Source: Flavobacteriaceae bacterium
GTDB lineage: Bacteria; Bacteroidota; Bacteroidia; Flavobacteriales; Flavobacteriaceae
NCBI GenBank assembly: GCA_947453195.1
Contig: CANGFO010000016.1
Location: forward strand, 1-48,928
Direction: 5' to 3'
DNA: 48,928 nucleotides
Position 1 is the stretch's first letter; each line of letters begins with the position of its first letter. Of the stretch, positions 34,786 to 43,509 are shown in pieces. A program made the position numbers and the translations under genes. The notes beneath the pieces were generated by a model. The model saw only the letters and a list, made by a program, of their open reading frames with translations. It ran no database searches and was not told the DNA's origin.

Positions 34786-36822
34786 ATGAAAAATAGTTAT
34801 AAAATTGTATTAGGTGCCTTAATTGCTGCCAATTTAATTGGTTGTGCTAAAAAAGAAGCGCCCTTTTTAGATCCTTTAATTACCAATAGAGACACTACTG
34901 TAAGTCCGTCTGAAGATTTCTTTCATTACGCTAACGGCGGATGGTTCAAGCAACATCCAATTCCTTCTTCTGAAAGAAGCAACGGAATTTTCCGAATGAT
35001 TCAAGATACCATCAACAACCAAATCAAATCCATTTGTGAAAAATCTGCTAAAGAAACCGATGCGGCTAAAGGAAGTAATGTGCAAAAAATTGGTGATTTT
35101 TATGCTTCGGCTATGGATACAATTGCAATTAATAAAGCTGGGATTTCACCATTAAAAAGTGAATTTGCAAAAATTGATGCGATAACAGATGTTCCAAGTT
35201 TATTGAAAACTATGGCGCACATGCACACCATAGGATCGGGTGCAGGATTTAGTTTTTATGTTTCTCAAGATGACAAAATAAGTTCGAAAAACGCGTTGCA
35301 ATTTATGCAAGGTGGCCTAGGACTTGGGCAACGTGATTATTATTTTAATACCGATGCCGAAACCGTAAACATCCGAAATGAGTATGTAAAACACATACAG
35401 GCAATGATGCAATTGCTTGGTGTGAATGCTGCTGTGGCAGGTCAAAACGCTACTTCAATCATGAAATTAGAGACTGATTTGGCGAAAGCTTCAAGAAAGT
35501 TGGAAGAATTGCGCGACCCTGTAAAAAATTACAACAAAATGAGCGTGCAACAATTTAAAGCGCTAACCCCAAATATTGAATGGAACATTACCTTAAAAGA
35601 TTTAGGAATTGCCAAAGCTGATTCGGTTATTGTGGGGCAACCGGAATTTTATAAAGCATTGAGTGGTTATGTAAAAAGTTATGCTATTGCCGATTGGAAA
35701 ACCTATTTAAAATGGGATTTAGTGAATACTTATGCTGCGTATTTAAGTAAACCAATTGAAGATCAAAATTTCAAATTTTACTCAACCGTTATGGGAGGTG
35801 TAAAAAAACAAAAGCCAAGATGGAAAAGAAGTGTTGAACAAACTGATGGTTCTCTTGGTGAGTTAATAGGGCAGGTTTATGTGAAAGAGTATTTGCCAGA
35901 AGGATCTAAAGAAAAATTACTAGAAATAGGAAATAACATCCGCGATGTTTATGCAGATCACATTAAAAAACTTGATTGGATGAGTGCTGCTACTAAAGTA
36001 AAAGCGCTTAACAAATTGAGTAAAATTGTGATGAAAGTGGGTTATCCAGATAAATGGAAAGACATGAGCAGTATGAACATTGATAGAACATCGTATTGCA
36101 AAAATGTGATGGCTGCTAATGTTTGGCAATATCAATACATGACTAATAAATACGGAAAACCAGTGGATAGAACCGAGTGGAGTATGTATCCGCAAACTTA
36201 TAATGCTTATTACAATCCGAGTAATAACGAAATTTGTGTTCCGGCTTGTAATATTTTAGTTCCAGGATACGAAGGCAGAATGCCCGACGACGCCATTCTG
36301 TACGGAATTATTGGTGGATCTACTTTTGGACACGAAATCACCCACGGATTTGACGATCAAGGAAGTCAGTATGACGAAAAAGGAAACCTAAACAATTGGT
36401 GGACTGCCGAAGATTTAAAGAAATTTCAAACTAAAACTGGGTTAATTGTTTCGCAATTCAACAAGTATAAAGTAGGTGATAAAAATATCAATGGATCCGC
36501 AACACAAGGAGAAAATATTGCCGATTTAGGTGGTGTTGTAATGGGATATGAAGCGTTTAAGAAAACCAAACAATACTCCAGCAAAGAAATAATTAGCAAA
36601 CTCAATCCAGACCAACGTTATTTCTTGGCTTATGGTTATGCTTGGATGGTAAACACCAATAAAGAAGCCCTTTCGCAACAAATTATGAGCGATGTACATG
36701 CACCAGCTCAATATAGAATTAACGGGCCATTAAGTAACATTCCTGAATTTTATAAAGCATTTAATATCAAACCAGGAAGCCCAATGTACCAACCCGATTC
36801 CTTGCGTGTAGTGATTTGGTAA
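34786..36822 (+). CDS. M13 family zinc metallopeptidase (PepO/neprilysin-like) lipoprotein (678 aa)
   Basis: This is an exported endopeptidase acting on oligopeptides. A lipoprotein signal (MKNSYKIVLGALIAANLIGCAK) has its lipobox Cys at residue 21. The N-terminal M13 domain starts DFFHYANGGWFKQHPIP. The catalytic part has NAYYNPSNNEICVPACNI, the zinc motif GHEITHGFDDQGSQYD with HExxH near residue 516, the third ligand in ENIADLGG near residue 578 and ends PGSPMYQPDSLRVVIW, a variant of the family's CxxW end. It looks complete. It is probably attached to the outer or inner membrane by lipid. Confidence 0.95.
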   Translation: MKNSYKIVLGALIAANLIGCAKKEAPFLDPLITNRDTTVSPSEDFFHYANGGWFKQHPIPSSERSNGIFRMIQDTINNQIKSICEKSAKETDAAKGSNVQKIGDFYASAMDTIAINKAGISPLKSEFAKIDAITDVPSLLKTMAHMHTIGSGAGFSFYVSQDDKISSKNALQFMQGGLGLGQRDYYFNTDAETVNIRNEYVKHIQAMMQLLGVNAAVAGQNATSIMKLETDLAKASRKLEELRDPVKNYNKMSVQQFKALTPNIEWNITLKDLGIAKADSVIVGQPEFYKALSGYVKSYAIADWKTYLKWDLVNTYAAYLSKPIEDQNFKFYSTVMGGVKKQKPRWKRSVEQTDGSLGELIGQVYVKEYLPEGSKEKLLEIGNNIRDVYADHIKKLDWMSAATKVKALNKLSKIVMKVGYPDKWKDMSSMNIDRTSYCKNVMAANVWQYQYMTNKYGKPVDRTEWSMYPQTYNAYYNPSNNEICVPACNILVPGYEGRMPDDAILYGIIGGSTFGHEITHGFDDQGSQYDEKGNLNNWWTAEDLKKFQTKTGLIVSQFNKYKVGDKNINGSATQGENIADLGGVVMGYEAFKKTKQYSSKEIISKLNPDQRYFLAYGYAWMVNTNKEALSQQIMSDVHAPAQYRINGPLSNIPEFYKAFNIKPGSPMYQPDSLRVVIW

Positions 36823-36851
36823 GAGGGTATAATAATTTTAATTCTACAAAT

Positions 36852-37100
36852 ATGAAAAATATAATTGTGTATTATTTTGTAATTCTGGTGCCGTTTTTTG
36901 GGCTGCTTATCGCCATGAAAAGAGAATTGCTAAGTGAAGAGTGGTGTATTGCTTTGTTGGTGTTTTACGCGTTTATTTACCGAACACTAACCGATTATTA
37001 CCGACTTAAAAGCAAAAATGCAATCACAAGCAAACAGTTTTTTTCTTTATTAATTCCTGGCAGCAGAATTAAATATTTTAAAGAATTGTATTTCGTTTAG
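36852..37100 (+). CDS. Small hypothetical membrane protein (82 aa)
   Basis: I do not recognise this protein. ATG at 36852 follows an A-rich leader (TCTACAAAT) and was chosen over an in-frame ATG inside the end of the peptidase gene. Two membrane helices (residues about 3-20 and 30-48) are joined by KRELLSEEW, and a basic tail (YYRLKSKNAITSKQF) follows. It lies 29 bp past the M13 peptidase and may share its transcript. Confidence 0.65.
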   Translation: MKNIIVYYFVILVPFFGLLIAMKRELLSEEWCIALLVFYAFIYRTLTDYYRLKSKNAITSKQFFSLLIPGSRIKYFKELYFV

Positions 37101-37131
37101 TAGCTAAGCCCTACTTAATAGAAATTTATTT

Positions 37132-37554
37132 ATGAGTGTGCTTAAAGAAATTCAAGATTACATCGCTACGTTGCCCGAGCCAAAGCGCAGCGAAATGCTG
37201 GAGTTACATGAAATGTTGCTGCAACTTAATATTGCTGGAACCTTGTGGTTTCTAGATGGAAGAGATGCCTTAGGTAAAATAATTGCGAATCCCAATATTG
37301 GTTATGGAACCCAAACCATGCACTATGCGGGAGGTAAAACGAGGGAATTTTACCAAATTGGTTTAATTGCCAACCAAACCGGTATTTCAGTTTACATTAT
37401 GGGACTTCCCGATAAAAATTTCTTGAAAGAAAATTACGGTACTACAATTGGAAAAGCAAGCGTAACAGGGTATTGCATTAAATTTAAAAGCCTAAAAGAC
37501 ATTAGTTTGGAAGTATTACAACAGGTGTTTTATAAAGGATTGGAAGATCGTTGA
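37132..37554 (+). CDS. DUF1801 domain protein (140 aa)
   Basis: The function is unknown. It matches DUF1801 (YdhG-like) in the N-terminal IQDYIATLPEPKRSEMLELHEMLL helix pair, the GYGTQTMHYAGG core and GISVYIMGLP strand and the conserved GKASVTGYCIKFKSLKDI end, where these proteins have a charged surface loop. It is cytoplasmic. It lies 31 bp after the small membrane protein in the same direction. Confidence 0.8.
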   Translation: MSVLKEIQDYIATLPEPKRSEMLELHEMLLQLNIAGTLWFLDGRDALGKIIANPNIGYGTQTMHYAGGKTREFYQIGLIANQTGISVYIMGLPDKNFLKENYGTTIGKASVTGYCIKFKSLKDISLEVLQQVFYKGLEDR

Positions 37555-37644
37555 TTATTGGTGTTTAAATCTTATAGATATTCTAGTTAAATACAATAGC
37601 ACTATTTATTATTTTATTATATTTGATGAATAAAGCGATACAAA

Positions 37645-37702
37645 GTAGCGTATATAGAACCAAATTAAGATGTATATACGCTAATATGTAGCGCATATAT
37701 AC
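37645..37702. repeat. TAGCGTATATA inverted-repeat cluster
   Basis: TAGCGTATATA (37646-37656) is repeated exactly inverted at 37673-37683 (TATATACGCTA), 16 bases apart, and a third near-copy TAGCGCATATATA lies at 37689-37701. It sits in the 257-bp gap before the broken membrane gene. It looks like a multi-site operator or a palindromic mobile remnant; I see no promoter box with it. Confidence 0.5.
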
Positions 37703-37811
37703 AAAATATGTGATTTTCTATGACAACCATAAAAAAAATTGATTTAAATCTCTACTAATTTAACCTAAAAAATGAAAGACATATCTTCCATTTAAAAATA
37801 AACATGAATAA

Positions 37812-38513
37812 ATGAAAGTAGGAGTTATAGGCTTTTTAATAGGTATATTATTGATTTTATTTAGTGAAAAAGAAAACTTTTTTAAAAAGAAGAAATTAAA
37901 TCCTAAAACTAATAGAGAATTTGAAAAATTGGAAACTAAACAAAATGGAATTAATCAGCATCCAACTTTTAATTTAATAACTTCAATATTTAGTAAATCT
38001 TTATTTAAAATTATATTTATTTGGTCATTATTACTTTGGTTTTTTTTTTATTCCTAATTTTATTAGAATATATAATAAAACTCGATTATTAAATGGAAAA
38101 ACTACAATCGTAAAGGGATATATTACAAATGCAGAAGAAACATCGGATTCTCCAGGTGCAGGTGATTTGGTAGTTGGTACTCGTTATGATTATCACTTAT
38201 ATTTTTATTTCCTTACAAATGAAGGTAAAAAAGTTACTGGAGAATTATCTCAAGTAGGTAAGTTACCTATGAAATATAATGATATATCAACAAATCCATA
38301 TCCAATCGATGTCGTTTATGTAAATGATAATCCTAATATTAATTTATCCAAATCTGAGTTTCAGTTACAAAATAGTGTTTATGACATTATTTTTAGTGAT
38401 GATAATTTAGTATTTTATTTCATTTTTATTTTACTTTTTTTATAACCTTTGTTTTTTTAAATCCAAATAACAAATTCATAAATAAGTACCTTATAAAAAA
38501 TGACAAATATTAA
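37812..38513 (+). pseudogene. Frameshifted membrane protein gene (T-tract indels)
   Basis: A gene starting MKVGVIGFLIGILLILFSEK runs to ...SLLLWFFFYS and stops after a T10 tract (38040-38049). Removing one T lets the frame run on as FIPNFIRIYNKTRLLNGK to a second stop after T7 (38435-38441). Adding one T there continues through ITFVFLNPNNKFINKYL to a stop at 38511-38513, for about 233 aa. Three membrane helices (residues 4-17, 55-72 and at the end) flank a soluble beta-rich part (VKGYITNAEE...TRYDYHLYFYFLTNEGKK, resembling DUF3592-type proteins). It may be decayed, phase-variable or an assembly error. Very AT-rich, it looks laterally acquired or fast evolving. Confidence 0.6.
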
Positions 38514-38583
38514 AGAATAAAAAAATAGGACTTGTGGAAAGAATGAAAAATCTTAGTAACTATTCTTATAACATGTTACCCCC

Positions 38584-38642
38584 GCTAGCGCAAGCGTCAC
38601 GCTTGTGCCCACTATCTAATTCCTGTCAATTTCTAAGATAGT
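38584..38642. repeat. GC-rich REP-like palindromes
   Basis: GCGCAAGCGT (38588-38597) and ACGCTTGTGC (38599-38608) are inverted about a single base with one mismatch, and next to them ACTATCT (38611-38617) and AGATAGT (38636-38642) are an inverted pair. The local GC content is far above that of the neighbouring AT-rich DNA. It resembles REP-type or insertion-sequence-end remnants. The rest of the 38514-38765 gap has CCATC/GATGG pairing and AT-rich DNA, with no gene. Confidence 0.5.
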
Positions 38643-38765
38643 TTGGTCGTCATTACCATAGTTTCTTTAGATACCATCTACAATATTGCCGATGGCATAA
38701 TTTTATAATTTCACGGGGTATTTTATAATTTTGGTATAAAATTTTAGTTAGGGAATAGATTATTC

Positions 38766-40934
38766 TTACTTCGGGCGCTCTACAAATTCCAATAAATCCA
38801 GATTGACTTTAGAAGTAAAGACACCATAATTCACCACCACTTTATTCTTTTCAATTTTTTCCAAAGTACCAATGGCTTTGCCATCGTGCATGCGCACACG
38901 GTCTCCAATTTTAAGTACCATTTTAGGTTTTTCGGGCACCAACGCGGCTTTGATTTTCTTCTCTTTCTTTTCTTGTCGGATTTCTTCTACTTTAACAGTA
39001 ACTTCCTCTACAATTTTCTTTTGAATCACTTCTTGCGCTTTCTTTTCTTTAACCGAAACTTTTCTACGCTTGCTGTTTTCAATCTCCACCATTTTTAGAA
39101 ATTCTCCAATAAGCACTTTCTTGTCTTTGTTGTTGAAATAGGTGGCGGCAATATCATCAATTTTTTGTCCTATATAAATGAGGCGTTGGTTGGCATCATA
39201 TAATTCTTGGTAGCGCTCCAACTTGTCTTTGATTTTGATATTAATCTGCTCCATTTTCTTGCTTTCCTCGCGCGCTTTGGTTTCTTCTTCTTTCAAATTG
39301 TTAGAAGTTTTTTCCATTTTAGAGCGTTCTTTTTGCAACGTAGCAATGGTTTTGTCAAAGCGCACTTTTCCGCCTTCAATTTTCTTTTTCGCACGATTAA
39401 TTAATCCAAATGGAATGCCGTTTTTTTGTGCTACTTCAAAAGTGAATGAACTTCCGGCTTGACCTAAAATTAATTTATACAATGGTTCCAACGATTTTTC
39501 ATCAAATAGCATGTTGGCATTGCTGGCATGCGGCAACTCATTGGCTAATATTTTTAAGTTTGAATAATGGGTCGTGATGATACCAAAAGCTTCTCTGTGG
39601 TAAAATTCCTCTAGAAAAGTTTCCGCTAAGGCACCACCCAATTCGGGATCGGAACCGGTTCCGAATTCATCAATAAGAAACAACGTTTTCGAATTGCATT
39701 TCTTCAAGAAATAATTCATGTTTTTCAATCGGTAGCTATACGTGCTTAAATGATTTTCAATCGATTGGTTGTCACCGATATCGGTCAAGATGCGATCAAA
39801 AAGGAAGGTTTCACTACGTTCGTGCACCGGAATCAACATTCCCGATTGCAGCATTAATTGCAGTAATCCAACAGTTTTTAGCGAGATGGTTTTACCACCG
39901 GCATTAGGCCCAGAGATGACAATAATGCGGTTGTCTTGATTTAATTCTACCGTCTGTGGGAAGGTCACTTCTTTCTTTTCCATATTATTCAAATACAGAA
40001 TAGGATGGAAGGCTTCTCTAAAAAACAGTCGCTTTTCTTCGATTATGTTGGGCAATAAACCGTTTATTTTGTTTGCATATTTGGCTTTAGCCGCAATTAC
40101 ATCTATATCACTTAAAAAGTCTTGGTACGTATGCAGTAATTCAACATAAGGGCGTATTTCGTTCGAAAGTTTCTTTAAAATCTTGGTGATTTCTTCGCGC
40201 TCTTCATATTCTAAATTACTTAATTCTCTTGAATATTTTAAAGTAGCTTCGGGTTCAATATAGGCAATGCTTCCAGTTTTGGAGCTGCCCAAAATAGAAC
40301 CTTTTACTTTTCGGCGGTACATAGCCAAAACGGCTAAAACTCTACGATTTTCAACAATACTTTCTTTAATATCATCCAGATAACCCAAAGAATTGTATTG
40401 AGTTAAGGCGGTGCCAAAACTTTGGTTTACCTTTCCGCGAACGGTACTCATCTCTCTACGGATGTGAATTAATTCGGGGGAAGCATTGTCTTTTATAACT
40501 CCGTATTTATCAACTACTTCATCAATCCTTTGAACAATGATTTTAGTATATTCAATTAGGGAAGCCTTTTCATTCAGCTTTGGATAATACTCATGGAATT
40601 TTTTAAAAAAAAGAAGTAACACATTTACAGTTTCCGATAGAGTAGCTAATTTTCTAAAACTTGCAACTTCTAGAAAACTATCTTCAATAGCTAGAAAATT
40701 AATGTCGTTGGTACTGTTTTCAAATCCATGGTTTGGTATGGCATTATTATTCGCAAACGATGAAACATACTCCGAAGTTTGATGTAGAGCTTGCAACAAC
40801 ACTTCTTTATCCTGAAATGGAGTGATTTCTAATGCTTTTTGCTTGCCAATTTCGGTATTACAACGATCCGAAATAGTTTGCAAAACAGTATTAAATTCTA
40901 GGTCTTGAAGTGTTTTTTGAGTAATTGAAATCAT
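38766..40934 (-). CDS. mutS2: MutS2 homologue lacking the Smr domain (722 aa)
   Basis: MutS2 is a MutS-like ATPase. It restrains recombination or rescues collided ribosomes rather than repairing mismatches. The clamp-type N-terminus (TLQDLEFNTVLQTISDRC) is followed by Walker A SGPNAGGKTISLKTVGLL near residue 330, signature STYSYRLKNM, Walker B TLFLIDEFGTGSDP and a long coiled coil (residues about 510-640). The end is a short SH3/KOW-like domain (IGDRVRMHDGKAIGTLEKIE). Canonical MutS2 has about 780 residues with a C-terminal Smr nuclease domain; here the gene stops before it. The start is supported by box TAAATTTG at 40961-40954. Confidence 0.93.
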   Translation of the reverse strand: MISITQKTLQDLEFNTVLQTISDRCNTEIGKQKALEITPFQDKEVLLQALHQTSEYVSSFANNNAIPNHGFENSTNDINFLAIEDSFLEVASFRKLATLSETVNVLLLFFKKFHEYYPKLNEKASLIEYTKIIVQRIDEVVDKYGVIKDNASPELIHIRREMSTVRGKVNQSFGTALTQYNSLGYLDDIKESIVENRRVLAVLAMYRRKVKGSILGSSKTGSIAYIEPEATLKYSRELSNLEYEEREEITKILKKLSNEIRPYVELLHTYQDFLSDIDVIAAKAKYANKINGLLPNIIEEKRLFFREAFHPILYLNNMEKKEVTFPQTVELNQDNRIIVISGPNAGGKTISLKTVGLLQLMLQSGMLIPVHERSETFLFDRILTDIGDNQSIENHLSTYSYRLKNMNYFLKKCNSKTLFLIDEFGTGSDPELGGALAETFLEEFYHREAFGIITTHYSNLKILANELPHASNANMLFDEKSLEPLYKLILGQAGSSFTFEVAQKNGIPFGLINRAKKKIEGGKVRFDKTIATLQKERSKMEKTSNNLKEEETKAREESKKMEQINIKIKDKLERYQELYDANQRLIYIGQKIDDIAATYFNNKDKKVLIGEFLKMVEIENSKRRKVSVKEKKAQEVIQKKIVEEVTVKVEEIRQEKKEKKIKAALVPEKPKMVLKIGDRVRMHDGKAIGTLEKIEKNKVVVNYGVFTSKVNLDLLEFVERPK

Positions 40935-40953
40935 GGATGAGTTTACGAATTTT

Positions 40954-40961
40954 CAAATTTA
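40954..40961 (-). promoter_or_regulatory. -7 promoter box TAAATTTG for mutS2
   Basis: CAAATTTA on the plus strand lies 19 bases before the mutS2 ATG (40934) on the minus strand. Confidence 0.65.
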
Positions 40962-40993
40962 CAAAGTTTAAAGGGAATTAGGTGATAAATTCC

Positions 40994-41001
40994 TAATTTT
41001 G
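40994..41001 (+). promoter_or_regulatory. -7 promoter box TAATTTTG for ung
   Basis: A TAnnTTTG box 15 bases before ATG 41017. It overlaps an in-frame upstream TTG at 40999, which is therefore unlikely to be the start. Confidence 0.65.
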
Positions 41002-41016
41002 GAAAAAAATTATAAA

Positions 41017-41694
41017 ATGTTTATCCAAGAAAATTCCTGGCAAAAGTTACTTGCACCTGAATTTGAGAAAGCCTATTTCTTGGAGTTAATGCAGCAAGTA
41101 GAACAGGAATATGCTACGCAGACTTGTTTTCCCCGAAAAGAATTTATCTTTAATGCATTTGAAAAATGCAGTTTTCAAGATTTGAAAGTGGTAATTATTG
41201 GGCAAGACCCTTATCATGGTGAGGTAAACGGAAAATGTGAAGCTAACGGTTTGTGTTTTTCTGTAGATGATGAAATCCCGATTCCTCCTTCTTTAAAGAA
41301 TATTTTTACTGAAATTAACTCCGAATACGATCGCATCTTTTTTCCCACTTCAGGCAATTTAGAGCGTTGGGCAAAGCAAGGCATTTTATTATTGAATTCC
41401 AGTTTGACTGTCCGTAAAGACCAAGCCAACAGCCACAAACACTTAAAATGGAATTTATTTACCGATGCGGTAATTCAAAAAATATCGGAAGAAAAACAAT
41501 ATATTGTTTTCTTGCTTTGGGGCGGATTTGCACAAAAAAAAGGAATTAAAATCGATCGTACAAAGCATTCAGTTTTAGAGTCGGGGCATCCATCGCCATT
41601 AAGTGCCAACAGAGGTTTTTGGTTTGGCAACCAGCATTTTAAAGACACCAATTTGTATTTAATAAATAATGGAATCTCAGAAATTGAATGGTAA
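41017..41694 (+). CDS. ung: Uracil-DNA glycosylase, family 1 (225 aa)
   Basis: UNG removes uracil from DNA in base excision repair. All family motifs are present: water-activating GQDPYHG near residue 64, LLLNSSLTVR, VFLLWGGFAQKKG and the DNA-pinching loop ESGHPSPLSANRGFWFG. The start ATG 41017 follows the promoter box at 40994. Length matches E. coli Ung. The stop codon abuts that of the convergent transglutaminase-like gene. Confidence 0.97.
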   Translation: MFIQENSWQKLLAPEFEKAYFLELMQQVEQEYATQTCFPRKEFIFNAFEKCSFQDLKVVIIGQDPYHGEVNGKCEANGLCFSVDDEIPIPPSLKNIFTEINSEYDRIFFPTSGNLERWAKQGILLLNSSLTVRKDQANSHKHLKWNLFTDAVIQKISEEKQYIVFLLWGGFAQKKGIKIDRTKHSVLESGHPSPLSANRGFWFGNQHFKDTNLYLINNGISEIEW

Positions 41695-42627
41695 TTATTC
41701 GAAAGTTAAAGCACTCAACACTTTTTCTTTCATAAAAGGTCCGCCTGGATATTTCGCAGTATAATCTAGGTTTAGCCACACATTTCCCCGTTCGTCAATA
41801 TGATAATGAATAGTTTTTCTGTAACTTTCTTTTTGGAAAAGAACCTTTTTGATCAGATAATTTACGGTTTCCATTTCTGCTCTTTTTCCAATTAAAATTT
41901 CAGGATAAATATGTCCGTTGGTATGAATTAGTCTTGGTATTCCGCCAATTGACTTTACTGCGGCTGCCATTAATATGGAGTGATCATCACAATCACCAGA
42001 TAAATAAAGTACTGATTCACTTGCCGGGGCAATATATTCTTCCCCTTTGGGATCATGAACATAAGTCCAATTAGTATTTATTTCTTTAAAAACGGCAAAG
42101 CACTGAATTAGAGTTAGGTATTCTGGGTATTCTCTTTCGCCTCTGAAATTTTTCTTAACTGAACTAATTGCAAAATCACGCACTTTTGGGTTTTCGTATT
42201 CTATGGCATTGAGCGTTTTTATTTTGTTAGGAAAGGGTAAAAGTTTGTCTACAATAATATCTTGCGGATATGGATTGTTCGACATGGTAAACAGCATTGA
42301 TTGGTATTCATTAAATACTGTTTCGAAATTGTATTTGCCAAAAAAAGTTCCGTAAACTAATGCAATTAAATAGAGGATAATACTAATCAATATAATGCGT
42401 CGCATGGCATACAATATCAATTGAATAATAATTAATATCACTACAAAAATTAAAACACGATCTAAATGCATGTACCAATTGTATTCAATTAAATTTTGAT
42501 GCGAAATGATGAAAATCGGAATGGTAATTAATACATTTAAAACAAAAAGAATGATGATATCCCACGGTTTTTTAATCGTGAATTTATCAGAAATTTTAGT
42601 GTAAAGTGAGTTTATTTTTTGCTTCAT
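41695..42627 (-). CDS. Membrane protein with transglutaminase-like domain (310 aa)
   Basis: Three membrane helices (residues about 24-44, 56-90) precede a transglutaminase-like cysteine-protease-fold domain. YLSGDCDDHSILMAAAVKSIGG holds Cys near residue 214, and TNGHIYPEILIG the His. The third residue could be Asp in WLNLDYTA. It is therefore potentially active on the far side of the membrane. ATG 42627 was chosen over an in-frame TTG 6 bases upstream. It is the last of a five-gene minus-strand unit, 9 bp after the binding protein gene. Its substrate is unknown. Confidence 0.8.
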   Translation of the reverse strand: MKQKINSLYTKISDKFTIKKPWDIIILFVLNVLITIPIFIISHQNLIEYNWYMHLDRVLIFVVILIIIQLILYAMRRIILISIILYLIALVYGTFFGKYNFETVFNEYQSMLFTMSNNPYPQDIIVDKLLPFPNKIKTLNAIEYENPKVRDFAISSVKKNFRGEREYPEYLTLIQCFAVFKEINTNWTYVHDPKGEEYIAPASESVLYLSGDCDDHSILMAAAVKSIGGIPRLIHTNGHIYPEILIGKRAEMETVNYLIKKVLFQKESYRKTIHYHIDERGNVWLNLDYTAKYPGGPFMKEKVLSALTFE

Positions 42628-42636
42628 AATCAAAAG

Positions 42637-43488
42637 CTAAAGTGCTTTTACCAAGTTTATAAAAGTAGCTTTTTTGTTTATTATTTGTAATTCTAGTAAT
42701 TGATTTTGAATTTTATCCGTCATTTCTTCCGATAGGTTGTTTTGAGACCATTCGGTTAACTTTAGCCATTGTTGAATATCTTCAATTTTTTGTTGGAATT
42801 TTGTTGCTAAAACAGAATCTATATTCGGTATACTTTTAAAAACTCTCGTTTGTTCGTTGATGCTATTTAATAACTTCTTTATTTCATCTGGATTTTCTTG
42901 AAGTACATCCTCTCGAACAGCAATTACAAAACTAGGCCATGGAGTAGGGCAATCGCCAACTCTTCTAAAAATGCCTTTATCTACAAGGGGTTTAGTCATG
43001 AAATGTTCCCACATAAAGTAATCAGCGGTCCCATTGATTAATGCAGTTACGGCGCCATCTATGGTATTTACAACTTCAAACGTTAAACTATTTTTGTTCC
43101 ATCCTTGTTTGTCTGCATTGACATAGGCCATTAATTCCGATCCCGATCCAAATCTAGAAATGGCAACTTTGGTATTTTCTAAATCGGAGAGGGTGGTATA
43201 TTTTGAATCAGCACCAACGTGAATCCCCCATATTAAGGGACTTTCAACATAAATCTGAATAATTTTGCTATTGTTTCCATTCACAATATCCTTAATGATT
43301 CCTTCGGTAAGAATTACAGCAATATCTGTAGATCCATCTCGAAGCATTTGGCATAATTTTCCGGTGCCTTCCGGAACATCGGTCCATTGTAAATCGATGC
43401 CAACTTCATGGAATTTATTATTTTCAATTGCTAGTTGACAAGGAAGATTAAAGTGTTCGGGTACACCTGCTATTGTTAGGGATTTCAT
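42637..43488 (-). CDS. Substrate-binding-type (NMT1/THI5-like) protein without signal peptide (283 aa)
   Basis: The fold is that of an ABC-transporter binding protein: MKSLTIAGVPEHFNLPCQLAIE starts with the first beta strand, followed by DGSTDIAVILTEGIIKDIV, LENTKVAISRFGSGSELMAY and NGTADYFMWEHFMTKPLV. There is no signal peptide or lipobox, so it should stay in the cytoplasm, and no permease or ATPase gene adjoins. It may bind a small metabolite or act as an enzyme such as THI5-type. The order here is nucleoside phosphorylase, this gene (21 bp), transglutaminase-like protein (9 bp). Confidence 0.78.
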   Translation of the reverse strand: MKSLTIAGVPEHFNLPCQLAIENNKFHEVGIDLQWTDVPEGTGKLCQMLRDGSTDIAVILTEGIIKDIVNGNNSKIIQIYVESPLIWGIHVGADSKYTTLSDLENTKVAISRFGSGSELMAYVNADKQGWNKNSLTFEVVNTIDGAVTALINGTADYFMWEHFMTKPLVDKGIFRRVGDCPTPWPSFVIAVREDVLQENPDEIKKLLNSINEQTRVFKSIPNIDSVLATKFQQKIEDIQQWLKLTEWSQNNLSEEMTDKIQNQLLELQIINKKATFINLVKAL

Positions 43489-43509
43489 GATTTAGGAATA
43501 GTAAATAAT

